Positions 1-8,529 of a stretch of 64,000 nucleotides of DNA are shown piece after piece (the stretch's first letter is position 1; every line of letters begins with the position of its first letter). The notes below the pieces were generated by a model that had not been told where the DNA came from, did not search any database, and was given only the letters and a program-made list of their open reading frames with translations. This DNA comes from WHSV01 sp050693895 (lineage in GTDB: Bacteria; Actinomycetota; CADDZG01; WHSQ01): assembly GCA_050693895.1 (NCBI GenBank), contig JBOGWS010000076.1, positions 54,144 through 118,143 of the forward strand, read 5' to 3'. The translations under genes and the position numbers were made by a program.

Positions 1-2426
1 CTCCGCGCGGGCTTCCTTTTTCCGGACCGCTTCTTCGGTGATTTGTTCGTCTTTTGCTTCGCCCCCGTCGACTTCGAAGCCGAAGCCTTCGCCCCCGAGC
101 CCGCGGCCGCCGATTTCGAAGCCGGTGTTCTCGCGCTTCGCGAAGAAGCCGCCGGCTGCTTGCGATCGGCAAAGTTCTCGAAAGCGACCACCAGCGGCGC
201 CGCCGTGAAGACGGACGAGTAGGTGCCGGCCAGAATTCCAACGATCAACGCCAGCGCGAAGTCCGTCAGTGTGTCGCCACCCAGGAAGTACAGAGCGAAC
301 AGGATGAACAAGGCGCCCATTCCCGTGTTGATCGTCCGAGGAACCGTCTGCAGACAGGCGTCGTTCGCCACAACCGCCACAGACTCCCTGGAGCGCAAGC
401 CTCTCTGTTCTCGAATCCGGTCGAAGATGACGACGCTGTCGTTGATCGAGTAGCCGATAACCGTAAGCAAGGCCGCTATGAAGACACCGTCGATGTCCTT
501 GCCGAGCCAGGCGAAAACTCCAACGAGAATGACCAGGTCGTGGAACATCGCCATGACCGCAGATGCCCCGTAGGTCCATCTGAAACGAAAGGCCAGGTAG
601 ATCAGTTGCACTCCAAGGCCAAGTCCGAGCGCGATGAGCGCGCTCCTCCGCAGCTCGTCCCCAATGGTGGGACCGATGAATTCGTCGCGCACGACCTCGG
701 CCGGCCCTCCGACCGCCTCGACGGCCTGGGCGATGGCCTCATCCTCGGTATCCGAGAGGTCGGCCGCCCGGACGCTGACATTGCCCGTGCCGGACTCCTG
801 AACGACGGCCCGCGGGAACCCCGCATCTGCGAGCTCACTTCGGAGCCCGTCGAGATCGACGTCTTGAGCCGTCGAGTACTCGATCAGCCGGCCGCCGGTG
901 AACTCCAGCCCGAAGTTGAGACCCCGCGACACGAGACCAGCTACGGCCAGCGCCATCACTGCAAGTGAAACTCCAAACCAGATCCTCGAGCGCGACATGA
1001 TCTCGAAGGGATGCTCTTTGAGGTAATTCCTCAAGCGTCCGCCCACGTTCATGCCGAAGAGGCCCGGTCGGGACTCCAGAACATGAGATCTCGTCACGAG
1101 GTCGACCAGCACGCGCGTGATGACGATTGCCGAGAACATCGACGCGGCAACACCGACCACCAACGTGATGCCGAATCCTCGAACGGCTCCCGAGGCAAAG
1201 AAGAACAGAATGATCGCCGCAAGCACCGTGGTCGCGTTCGAGTCCGCGATCGCGCTCCAAGCCTTGTCGAACCCCCTCGACATAGCGGTGCGGAGCCTTC
1301 GTCCCTCGGCGAACTCCTCCTTACCTCGTTCGAAGATCAGCACGTTGGCGTCGACTGCCATTCCGATCGCCAGAACGAAACCGGCGATGCCCGGAAGGGT
1401 CAACGTTGCCCCGATGGCGAGAAGCGCGGCGTAAGAGATCAGTCCATAGGCGAGGAGAGCGATCCCGGCGAGCACTCCCAGGACCCGGTAGTACGCGATG
1501 ACATAGAGAATCGTCAGGAGCCCGCCGATGAGCGCTGCCTGGACGCTGGTGTCGATCGCAGCCTCACCGAGGGTCGGGCCGATGGTCCGCTGCTCGACTA
1601 CCTCGACGGGCACCGGGAGAGCACCCGCCCGGATCAGCAGCGCGAGATCCTTGGCCTCCGACTCGGTGAAGTCCCCCGTGATCACGGTGTCCCCACCTGG
1701 AGGGATTCCGACGTCGCACTCGATTTCCTCGCCCACCTGAGGGCTCGACAGAACGTCGCGATCGAGAACGATCGCAACGCGACGTTGAGGAGACCCAACG
1801 GGTTCGCAGGCCGCCTCGCCGGTCAGCTCGGCCCATAGGTCCCCCCCATCACCGCGAAAGGAGACCGATACCTGCCACTGGGCGCCGACCTGGGTGTCGA
1901 CGATCGCCTGAGCGTCGCCGACCGCGTCGCCCGTGAGTCTCGCCTCCTCCAACCTGATCCGCTGTCCGTCCTCGTCCGGAAGCTCGAGGTCGCCGTCTTC
2001 CTCGCTCTTGTCCTCGAGCCCCCGGTCCCCCTTGCGCCCAGACCCCGCGTCATCCCCCGCGCCCTCCGGATCCGCCAGCCCGAGCACGGGATGAAAGGTC
2101 AGCTGCGCGGTCCGGCCGATGACCTCGAGGGCCTCTTCCGGGTCGGACACTCCGGGCAGCTCGATGATGATCCGCCTGTCGCCGGACTCCTGAATGGTCG
2201 GCTCGCTCACGCCGAGTTGGTCGACGCGGCGTCGCAGCACCTCGAGCGTCCGGCTAACGGTGTCCTCGTTGACCGTTCGCTCTTCGGTGTCCTGAGCCTC
2301 GAGCACGATCTGGGTACCACCACGCAGGTCAAGGCCGAGACGTATGGGTTCTGTAAAGACAAGCCATGCGGCCCCTGCGAGCATCACCACCGACAGGAAC
2401 ACGCGCCATCCAAATCCGCGCTTCAT
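1..2426 (-). CDS. secDF: SecDF fusion protein, preprotein translocase accessory subunit (C-terminus cut by window edge)
   Basis: Inner-membrane partner of SecYEG that uses the proton gradient to pull exported proteins out of the channel. My own translation runs without a stop from ATG 2426 to the left edge (808 codons seen). The SecD half has the N-terminal membrane anchor, the LGLDLRGG motif near residue 30, an acidic low-complexity insert around 105-150 and the VDANVLIFER motif. The SecF half starts near residue 459 (MNVGG) and has LNFGLEFTGG and VIGYSINDSVVIFDR. No stop lies between the halves, so this is a natural SecDF fusion as in Bacillus, instead of the separate secD and secF usual in actinobacteria. 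The visible end is a Lys/Ala/Ser-rich cytoplasmic tail that continues outside the window. It is separated from yajC by seven genes. Confidence 0.93.
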   Translation of the reverse strand, partial: MKRGFGWRVFLSVVMLAGAAWLVFTEPIRLGLDLRGGTQIVLEAQDTEERTVNEDTVSRTLEVLRRRVDQLGVSEPTIQESGDRRIIIELPGVSDPEEALEVIGRTAQLTFHPVLGLADPEGAGDDAGSGRKGDRGLEDKSEEDGDLELPDEDGQRIRLEEARLTGDAVGDAQAIVDTQVGAQWQVSVSFRGDGGDLWAELTGEAACEPVGSPQRRVAIVLDRDVLSSPQVGEEIECDVGIPPGGDTVITGDFTESEAKDLALLIRAGALPVPVEVVEQRTIGPTLGEAAIDTSVQAALIGGLLTILYVIAYYRVLGVLAGIALLAYGLISYAALLAIGATLTLPGIAGFVLAIGMAVDANVLIFERGKEEFAEGRRLRTAMSRGFDKAWSAIADSNATTVLAAIILFFFASGAVRGFGITLVVGVAASMFSAIVITRVLVDLVTRSHVLESRPGLFGMNVGGRLRNYLKEHPFEIMSRSRIWFGVSLAVMALAVAGLVSRGLNFGLEFTGGRLIEYSTAQDVDLDGLRSELADAGFPRAVVQESGTGNVSVRAADLSDTEDEAIAQAVEAVGGPAEVVRDEFIGPTIGDELRRSALIALGLGLGVQLIYLAFRFRWTYGASAVMAMFHDLVILVGVFAWLGKDIDGVFIAALLTVIGYSINDSVVIFDRIREQRGLRSRESVAVVANDACLQTVPRTINTGMGALFILFALYFLGGDTLTDFALALIVGILAGTYSSVFTAAPLVVAFENFADRKQPAASSRSARTPASKSAAAGSGAKASASKSTGAKQKTNKSPKKRSGKRKPAR

Positions 2427-2479
2427 AGAAAACGAAACCTCCGGTTCGGCGACCGCCTCTTCTTAGGCTGGTCGGAGAG

Positions 2480-2881
2480 TCAGGCCAGAGCGGGATTCGG
2501 CGGAGCGCGCGAGCCCAGTCGCGAGCCCGGCTCGGCGCCGAATGCCTTGTGTCCCTCGGCCGTAGTGGTGGTCACGGTCAGCCTCAGCGCTGCCAGGCCG
2601 GCGAGCAGCACCACGGCGGCGAGCGGTTGGAAAGGACGGCGGTCGATCGAGCGATCCAGGTCCCGCGCCCTGGCAACCGTCGGGGTCACCCTCATCACGC
2701 CGGTCTCGACGTCGGGGGCCAGAATCCGGGTTCCGGAATCGGCTGGCTTCGAGGTCGGATCGCCGAGCGGCTGAGACCAGCCGAGCCAACACACGACAAC
2801 AGCCGCCAGTGCCACGTACAGGCGCGTCATGTTGGCTCGTGGCCTGGTGAATGGGTCATAGAGCGCCTTACGGTACTTCAT
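2480..2881 (-). CDS. small hypothetical membrane protein
   Basis: A 133-residue open frame between dtd and secDF, same strand. Two hydrophobic segments are visible, near residues 21-33 (ALAAVVVCWLGW) and 86-100 (LAAVVLLAGLAAL), which suggests two membrane helices with a polar loop between them. An internal ATG at 2830 directly before the first helix is an equally likely start; neither has a strong ribosome binding site. I do not recognise a family. Its place just upstream of secDF suggests co-transcription but not a function. It could also be a non-coding frame, since no homology supports it. Confidence 0.5.
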   Translation of the reverse strand: MKYRKALYDPFTRPRANMTRLYVALAAVVVCWLGWSQPLGDPTSKPADSGTRILAPDVETGVMRVTPTVARARDLDRSIDRRPFQPLAAVVLLAGLAALRLTVTTTTAEGHKAFGAEPGSRLGSRAPPNPALA

Positions 2882-2911
2882 TCTCGAGAACGTCCGGCTA
2901 TGGCAGACGGG

Positions 2912-3361
2912 CTAGAACGCCTTGGCCGAATCGATGAGGATTGTCACCGGGCCGTCGTTGACGAGGCTCACCTGCATGGCGGCACCGAACTCGCCCGTGG
3001 CGCAGCGCGTGGCTCGGCCCTCGATGGCCTCAACGACCCTCTCGTAGATCGATTCGGCCTCGGCCCCTCGAGCGGCGTGGACGAACGACGGACGTCTCCC
3101 CTTCCTGGCGTCCCCGTAGAGAGTGAACTGAGACACGAGCAGCACATGGCCATCGACGTCGCGAAGCGAACGGTTCATCCTTCCTTCGCCGTCATTGAAG
3201 ATGCGGAGGTTGCAGATCTTGTCGGCCGCCCACTCGACCTCCTCGTCCCCATCGGTGTCGGTGATACCGATAAGCACCACGAGGCCGCTGCCGATGGCAC
3301 CCGTCACGCGGTCACCAACGGTCACGCTGGCGGATGAGACCCGCTGCACGACGAGTCGCAC
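2912..3361 (-). CDS. dtd: D-aminoacyl-tRNA deacylase
   Basis: Cytoplasmic proofreading enzyme that hydrolyses D-amino acids (and glycine mischarged on tRNA-Ala) from tRNA. At 149 residues it has the normal family length. The signature SQFTL motif (near residue 77) and the cross-subunit NxGPVT motif (here NDGPVT, near 134) are both present, with the TGEFGAAMQV segment before the latter. The start is GTG at 3361. It lies 26 bases after the stop of the penicillin-binding protein, in the same direction, so probably belongs to the relA-pbp-dtd transcript. Confidence 0.95.
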   Translation of the reverse strand: MRLVVQRVSSASVTVGDRVTGAIGSGLVVLIGITDTDGDEEVEWAADKICNLRIFNDGEGRMNRSLRDVDGHVLLVSQFTLYGDARKGRRPSFVHAARGAEAESIYERVVEAIEGRATRCATGEFGAAMQVSLVNDGPVTILIDSAKAF

Positions 3362-3387
3362 TCAGACCTCCCGGCCGGCCGACGCTA

Positions 3388-5139
3388 TCAAGTGAGGGGC
3401 AGAACGCCGGTATAGATGTTGCCTGCGATCGGCGCCGCTACCTGGCCCCCTATGCCTCCGTATTCGGACACAACGGCAATGGCGACCTGTGGTGCATCGA
3501 TGGGAGCGAAGGTGATGAACCATGCGTGGTTGCGCCGCTTCCCGTCGACATCGACCTCGGCCGTGCCGGTCTTGCCGGCCACGCGCACGCCGCTGATCCG
3601 AGCCGCCGTCCCGGTGCCACTGTTCACGGCACTCTCCATCAGCACGGCAAGCTCATCGGCCGTCGACCTCTTCAGAACGCGCTTCCCCTTCTTCGGATCG
3701 CCAAGAGACGAGCGCGGTTCCATGCGCTTTCCACCGTTCGCGACCGTCGCGGCAACGGTGGCCATCTGGAGAGGTGCCGCAAGGTCCTGGGCCTGGCCGA
3801 TCGACCCCCACATCAGGTCACTGGAATCCTCCGGAAACGGAAACGAGGGCTCCGCCGCGTCTAGGGGCATCGCCGGCTTCGAGTTGAACCCGAACAGCTC
3901 GGCGTACCTGGTGAGCCTCTTGGCTCCGAGATCGAGTGCAACTTGAGCAAACGCGGTGTTGACGCTGTTGCGGACGGCCGTTGCGAAATCGAGGGTTGCG
4001 TAGGCGCCAGATTCGAAGTTTCTGACTCCCTGGTACTCCGACGGACCCGTCAACATGGTCGACGGTTCGACCACTCCCGTATCGAGCGCCGCTCCCGCCG
4101 TCACAACTTTCATCGCCGATCCGGGTGGGTAGATGCCCGACAGCGCGCGATTGAACGGTTCGAACCCTGTGCTTCCGACGTAGCCGCTCGGATCGATCTC
4201 GTACGACGTTACGGCCGCGAGGATGTCTCCGGTGCTGGGGTCGAGCACTACGGCGCCGCCGACGGTCGATCCGAAGGCGTTCGACGTTGCACGTTGCACG
4301 CGCATGTCGAGTGTCGCCCTCACGTTCTTAGAAGGCGCCCCCCGCCGCTCGTCCAGCGCGAGCTGCGATCTCCCTCGCTTATCCACCACCCGGAGGAGCA
4401 GGTCCGGCGTCCCGGCCAGTCTTTCCTGGTAGGCCCCCTCGAGCCCCGAGCCACCAACCAGATCTCCGGTCTCGAGACCCGGCGATGCGTCCTTCAGGTC
4501 TTTCTTGGTGAGGGCTTCGAGATGGCCGATCGTGGTCCCGGCCAGAGAACCGAAGGGGTAGGAACGATTGAACCCATCGCCCCTCGCGATGGGTGTCCCG
4601 TTACGCGCAAGGATGCTTCCGCGTTTCGGCCACGTCGCCTTCAGATCGAGCCGTTCACCGTCGGCCACATCGGGGAACATCAAGTTGTCGGGCTCCAGGA
4701 AGGACCAGTTCTCGGTCTCGGCGTCGAAGACCATCTCCAATACGCCTTCGAGCGAGATCGTCCCGAATCCATCGACGTCGTAGACGATGCCGTATTCCGC
4801 CTCCGTCGAGAGATCCTCATCCTCTTGACCGTCCTCGGCCGTTGGCGTCTCGACCTCCTTTGTCAGCGTGACCTCGAACCCATCGGCCACGTCCCTGCCC
4901 GGAGCGCGCCGAATGGCTCGTTCGATCTCCGCTTCGAGCATCGTCGAGTCGTTGGCGAAGAGTTCGGCCATCGCATCCGCGTCTGCCTCGTTCCACACCT
5001 CGAACAGAGCGCTTGCGACCGCGTTGGGATCGGGAATATCCGATCGACTCTCACCGTCGTTGGTGCATGACGCGGTTATCAGAGCGAGCAGCATCGTGAT
5101 GGTTAAACCCCATCGCGGGGCGATTCGTCGCAGCCTCAT
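3388..5139 (-). CDS. class B-type penicillin-binding protein with NTF2-like N-terminus
   Basis: Peptidoglycan DD-transpeptidase that acts outside the membrane. The 583-residue protein starts with a signal sequence followed by Cys25 in the context ITASC; this resembles a lipobox, but Thr at -3 is atypical, so an uncleaved anchor is possible. Residues 35-150 look like the NTF2/MecA_N domain, 160-270 like the PBP dimerisation region, and the transpeptidase domain carries all three motifs: SxxK (SAMK, 341-344), SxN (SVN, 392-394) and KTG (523-525). There is no glycosyltransferase domain. It begins 3 bases after the relA stop, so is likely translated from the same message. Confidence 0.92.
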   Translation of the reverse strand: MRLRRIAPRWGLTITMLLALITASCTNDGESRSDIPDPNAVASALFEVWNEADADAMAELFANDSTMLEAEIERAIRRAPGRDVADGFEVTLTKEVETPTAEDGQEDEDLSTEAEYGIVYDVDGFGTISLEGVLEMVFDAETENWSFLEPDNLMFPDVADGERLDLKATWPKRGSILARNGTPIARGDGFNRSYPFGSLAGTTIGHLEALTKKDLKDASPGLETGDLVGGSGLEGAYQERLAGTPDLLLRVVDKRGRSQLALDERRGAPSKNVRATLDMRVQRATSNAFGSTVGGAVVLDPSTGDILAAVTSYEIDPSGYVGSTGFEPFNRALSGIYPPGSAMKVVTAGAALDTGVVEPSTMLTGPSEYQGVRNFESGAYATLDFATAVRNSVNTAFAQVALDLGAKRLTRYAELFGFNSKPAMPLDAAEPSFPFPEDSSDLMWGSIGQAQDLAAPLQMATVAATVANGGKRMEPRSSLGDPKKGKRVLKRSTADELAVLMESAVNSGTGTAARISGVRVAGKTGTAEVDVDGKRRNHAWFITFAPIDAPQVAIAVVSEYGGIGGQVAAPIAGNIYTGVLPLT

Positions 5140-5142
5140 CCG

Positions 5143-7449
5143 TTAGCCCCTGGCCGCGGAAGGGACGACTCGATACGCGTCGAAGACCGAGTCGACGTTC
5201 TTGACGCTCGAGATGACGTGCTCGAGGTGACTCGGGTCCCCGAGCTCGAAGGTGAACGAGAGCGCAGCGATTCCATCGCGACCCGTGCGCGTCGTCGATG
5301 ACAGAATGTGGATCCCCTGGTCGGAGATGGCCGCGGTCACGTCGCGCAGGAGCTTGGCTCTGTCGAGGGCCTCTATCTGAATGGCCGCGATGAAGGTGCC
5401 CTGTTGCTGGCTGCCCCACCAGACATCGATCATGCGCCCCTCTTCGTTGCTCGCTCGAAGGGCCATGGCATTAGGGCAGTCGAACCGATGGACCGACACA
5501 CCTCGACCACGGGTCAGAAAACCGACGATCTGATCCCCCGGCACCGGGGTGCAGCAACGAGCAAGCCGGACCAGAAGATCATCATGTCCCTCGACGATGA
5601 CTCCTTTGCCGCGGCTCTTGCGCTGCCGAAGACTGCGCGGGGGCTTCGAGGGAAAGTCGACGTCTTCGTCCTCTTCCTCCGCGGCCTCGGGCTCGAAAAG
5701 CCGGATCACGCGCGAGGTGACCGATTGCGTCGAGAGTCTGCCTTCGCCGATCGCAACGTGCATCGAATCCAGGTCCGAGTAGTGCAGCTCTTCGGCGACC
5801 GTTCCGAGAACATGACCCTTCGAGATCTTGTCGACGGGTAGACCCTGTTTACGCATAGCCTGCACGAGTGCCTCGCGTCCTTGAGCCAGCGCGTCCTCGC
5901 GGCGTTCGCGCGCGAACCACTGCCGGATCTTGTTACGGGCGCGCGGCGTCCGCACGATCCCGAGCCAGTCGCGCGAGGGCCGGGCGGGACCCTTGCTGGT
6001 AATGATGTCGACCGAGTCGCCGCTCTGCAACTCGTGGTTGAGAGCGACGAGTTTTCCGTTGACCCGCGCTCCGACCGTGCGATGACCCACCTCGGTGTGG
6101 ATCGTGTAGGCAAAATCGAGCGGCGTGGCGCCTCGGCTCATGTCGATGACGTCACCTTTGGGCGTGAAGACGAAGACCTCGTCGGAATAAAGGTCGATCT
6201 TTAGAGATTCCATGAACTCGCGTGGGTCCGACGACTCCCGTTGCCAGTCCATGACCCGCTGGAGCCATGCCATCTCCTCCTCGCGCACTTTGCCCTTCTG
6301 CTGTTCCTTGTAGAGCCAGTGCGCGGCGATCCCAAACTCTGCCGCCCTGTGCATCTCGTGTGTGCGGATCTGAATCTCGATCGGCCGACCGGTCGAGCCC
6401 ATGACGGTCGTATGAAGGGACTGGTACATGTTGAACTTTGGCATCGCGATGTAGTCCTTGAAGCGCCCCGGCAGAGGCGTGAAGAGTGTGTGAATCGCGC
6501 CCAGAGCTCCGTAACAATCCTTGACGTTGTCTACGACGACCCTGATACCCATCAGGTCAAAGATCTCGTCGAACTGCTTTCCCCGCACCATGAGTTTCTG
6601 GTAGATGGAGTAGAGGTGCTTCGGCCGGCCCGACACCTCCGATTTGATCTTGACCTCGCGCAGCTTCTTCTCGATGCCGTGCGTTACCTCATCGAGAAGG
6701 AGCTCACGCTGAGGCTCGCGCTGCTGCACCAGGGACGAGATCTCCTCGAAACGCTTCGGATGCATCGTGGCGAACGCGAGGTCCTCGAGCTCCCACTTGA
6801 TCGCGTACATGCCCAGCCGGTGGGCAAGCGGCGCGTACACCTCGATTGTCTCGATCGAGATGACCTCCCGCTTCTCCGGCCTCAATGGCGCAAGGGTTCG
6901 CATGTTGTGCAACCTGTCGGCCAGCTTGATCAGCAGCACGCGAATATCGCGCGCGGTCGCGATGATCATCTTGCGGATGTTCTCGGCCCTGCTCTGCTCT
7001 TTGGAGCGAAAGCGGATCTTGTCCAGCTTGGTCAGACCATCGATGAGGCTCGCCACGTCGAAGCCCATCGACCCCTCGACCTCGACCAGGGTCAAGTCGG
7101 TGTCTTCCACCGCGTCGTGCAGAAGCGCGGCCATGATCGAGGTCTCATCGAGCCCAAGCTGAGCGAGGATCAGCGCGACCCCCAGGGGGTGAGTGATAAA
7201 GGGGTCACCCGACTTCCGCATCTGGCCTCGATGAGCCTCCTCGGCCATCGAATAAGCGCGCTCGATGGCCTTCGTGTCGGCCTTCGGTCTGCTCTTCCGG
7301 ACTTCCTTGATGAGGTTGTCGAGAGCCGGATCGAGTGGCTGGCGCGCCGGTCTTACCTTCTTGAGCACGGCTTTGACACCCCTGGCCTGGGATTCCGAGG
7401 AGGGGGTGGGAGTTTGTTCCGCCTGAGTGTGCTCCTGAGTCGAGCCCAT
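5143..7449 (-). CDS. relA: RelA/SpoT bifunctional (p)ppGpp synthetase/hydrolase
   Basis: Makes and degrades the stringent-response alarmone (p)ppGpp. Its 768 residues hold the full Rsh architecture: HD hydrolase domain with HDAVED at 111-116, the synthetase domain with the GRFKDYIAMPK and YQSLHTT segments, a TGS domain starting at VFVFTPKG, a zinc-finger-like CCTPVPGD segment and a C-terminal ACT domain. The intact HD motif predicts hydrolase activity as well as synthesis. The N-terminus has a short Gln/Thr/Ser-rich extension. A TAGAAT hexamer lies 5 bases upstream of the ATG. The actinobacterial neighbour apt is upstream, with one small gene between. Confidence 0.97.
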   Translation of the reverse strand: MGSTQEHTQAEQTPTPSSESQARGVKAVLKKVRPARQPLDPALDNLIKEVRKSRPKADTKAIERAYSMAEEAHRGQMRKSGDPFITHPLGVALILAQLGLDETSIMAALLHDAVEDTDLTLVEVEGSMGFDVASLIDGLTKLDKIRFRSKEQSRAENIRKMIIATARDIRVLLIKLADRLHNMRTLAPLRPEKREVISIETIEVYAPLAHRLGMYAIKWELEDLAFATMHPKRFEEISSLVQQREPQRELLLDEVTHGIEKKLREVKIKSEVSGRPKHLYSIYQKLMVRGKQFDEIFDLMGIRVVVDNVKDCYGALGAIHTLFTPLPGRFKDYIAMPKFNMYQSLHTTVMGSTGRPIEIQIRTHEMHRAAEFGIAAHWLYKEQQKGKVREEEMAWLQRVMDWQRESSDPREFMESLKIDLYSDEVFVFTPKGDVIDMSRGATPLDFAYTIHTEVGHRTVGARVNGKLVALNHELQSGDSVDIITSKGPARPSRDWLGIVRTPRARNKIRQWFARERREDALAQGREALVQAMRKQGLPVDKISKGHVLGTVAEELHYSDLDSMHVAIGEGRLSTQSVTSRVIRLFEPEAAEEEDEDVDFPSKPPRSLRQRKSRGKGVIVEGHDDLLVRLARCCTPVPGDQIVGFLTRGRGVSVHRFDCPNAMALRASNEEGRMIDVWWGSQQQGTFIAAIQIEALDRAKLLRDVTAAISDQGIHILSSTTRTGRDGIAALSFTFELGDPSHLEHVISSVKNVDSVFDAYRVVPSAARG

Positions 7450-7454
7450 GCTTC

Positions 7455-7460
7455 ATTCTA
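7455..7460 (-). promoter_or_regulatory. candidate leaderless -10 element of relA
   Basis: On the minus strand TAGAAT is followed by 5 bases and the relA ATG. A TANNNT hexamer at this distance would place the transcription start at or next to the start codon, the typical leaderless arrangement in actinobacteria. No convincing -35 box is visible. Confidence 0.35.
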
Positions 7461-7503
7461 CGGCGGCGGCGTGCGAAATGGACCTTTTCGGCGCGAGATG
7501 AGG

Positions 7504-7788
7504 CTACGGAACGTCGCGCCCCCGGGCGAAGACGACCACCTCGTCGGCTCTCCTCATGGATTCGACGATCCAGCCCGCCGTCAACCACGCCCGGGCGTGC
7601 ATCTTGCGGTCGTCGTTTCGCCACCACGAGGGGTAGCGCGCGTTGGTCGGCAGAATCTCCTCGATGACGGTCTCTATCTCCTGGACGCTCATCTCGAGAT
7701 GGTCAACGCTGCTCGGCTGGTCCGCAAGAAATGCGGCCAGTCTGATGTACTTCAACGACCTTCTCGACTGAGCTTTCCCCTCTTGCAC
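7504..7788 (-). CDS. small DUF7662-like protein
   Basis: A 94-residue protein that resembles the DUF7662 family as I remember it: a basic start, a segment on an EIE helix (VQEIETVIEEILP), then SWWRND, a HARAWLTAGW motif and a terminal VVFAR strand. The family has no established function; the fold may bind nucleic acid, but that is speculation. The listed start is GTG 7788; the conserved part begins about residue 13, so a slightly later start is possible. It sits between apt and relA, where actinobacteria normally have no gene. Confidence 0.7.
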   Translation of the reverse strand: MQEGKAQSRRSLKYIRLAAFLADQPSSVDHLEMSVQEIETVIEEILPTNARYPSWWRNDDRKMHARAWLTAGWIVESMRRADEVVVFARGRDVP

Positions 7789-7890
7789 GATGGCGCAACT
7801 CTATGGAGGGGCGGAGCGGGCTGACAGGGGGAAAGACGAAATAAGCGCATTCGTCCCTCATCTTCGCCAGTGCTCGAAAGCCCTGCTCGC

Positions 7891-8421
7891 CTAGTAGGAG
7901 ATCAGGCTGAAGAACTCGTATCCGCCGAGTTTCTCGCGACCGTTTAGGAAGGCCAACTCCATGATCGTCGCGATCCCGGCCACCTTGCCGCCGCAGCGCT
8001 CGGTAAGCTCGGCGGTCGCCTTCGCGGTCCCACCCGTTGCCAGGACGTCATCAACGATGAGAATGCGTTCACCCTCAGAGATCGCGTCCCGATGCATCTC
8101 GAGGTGGTCGTAGCCGTACTCGAGCTGGTACTTCTGGCTTTCGACGGTGTATGGCAGCTTGCCCTTCTTGCGAACCGGTATAAGCCCGGCGGTGAACCGA
8201 TACGCGAGGGGGGCCGCAACGATGAAGCCGCGGGCCTCGATTCCGAGCACGAGGTCGATCTCGTCCCGATCGAAGTGGTGGGCGATCGCATCGATCGTGT
8301 AGCTAAACGCCTTCTTGTGAGCGAGAAGAGGCGTGATGTCTTTGAAGACCACGCCCTCTTTGGGAAAGTCGGGGATGTCGCGGATATGTTCCTTGAGCCA
8401 CTCATGCTGAGAATCGGACAT
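7891..8421 (-). CDS. apt: adenine phosphoribosyltransferase
   Basis: Cytoplasmic purine salvage enzyme: adenine + PRPP gives AMP + PPi. At 176 residues it has standard length. The PRPP-binding motif ERILIVDDVLATGG is present near residues 115-130, and the N-terminal FPKEGVVFKDITPLL segment is typical of Apt. Its position upstream of relA is conserved in actinobacteria. A 100-base gap separates it from the upstream HD-domain gene. Confidence 0.96.
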   Translation of the reverse strand: MSDSQHEWLKEHIRDIPDFPKEGVVFKDITPLLAHKKAFSYTIDAIAHHFDRDEIDLVLGIEARGFIVAAPLAYRFTAGLIPVRKKGKLPYTVESQKYQLEYGYDHLEMHRDAISEGERILIVDDVLATGGTAKATAELTERCGGKVAGIATIMELAFLNGREKLGGYEFFSLISY

Positions 8422-8441
8422 GTCTCGTGAACCCTTTCTCG

Positions 8442-8529
8442 GAAGCCTAGAGCACTTGTCCGTCCGTAGGGCGGTTCCGAGCCCTTCGCTCGGCGAGGCG
8501 CAGCCGAAGCTTCGCCGAAGCCTAGAGCA
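8442..8529. repeat. 13-bp direct repeat flanking a small palindrome in the HD-apt gap
   Basis: GAAGCCTAGAGCA occurs at 8442-8454, just upstream of apt, and again at 8517-8529, where it contains the stop codon of the HD-domain gene. Between them is a 10-bp palindrome CGAAGCTTCG. The arrangement looks like a local duplication of the end of the HD gene. A hairpin acting as a weak terminator is possible but there is no T-run. Confidence 0.4.

Noticed and set aside
54..968. Plus-strand open frame of 304 codons at the left edge
   Set aside because: Opposite strand of the SecF half of SecDF; Arg-rich and without similarity.
6241..7824. Long plus-strand open frame (527 codons) opposite relA
   Set aside because: It is the mirror of the relA coding frame in high-GC DNA; the translation is low-complexity and has no family pattern, whereas RelA on the other strand is complete.
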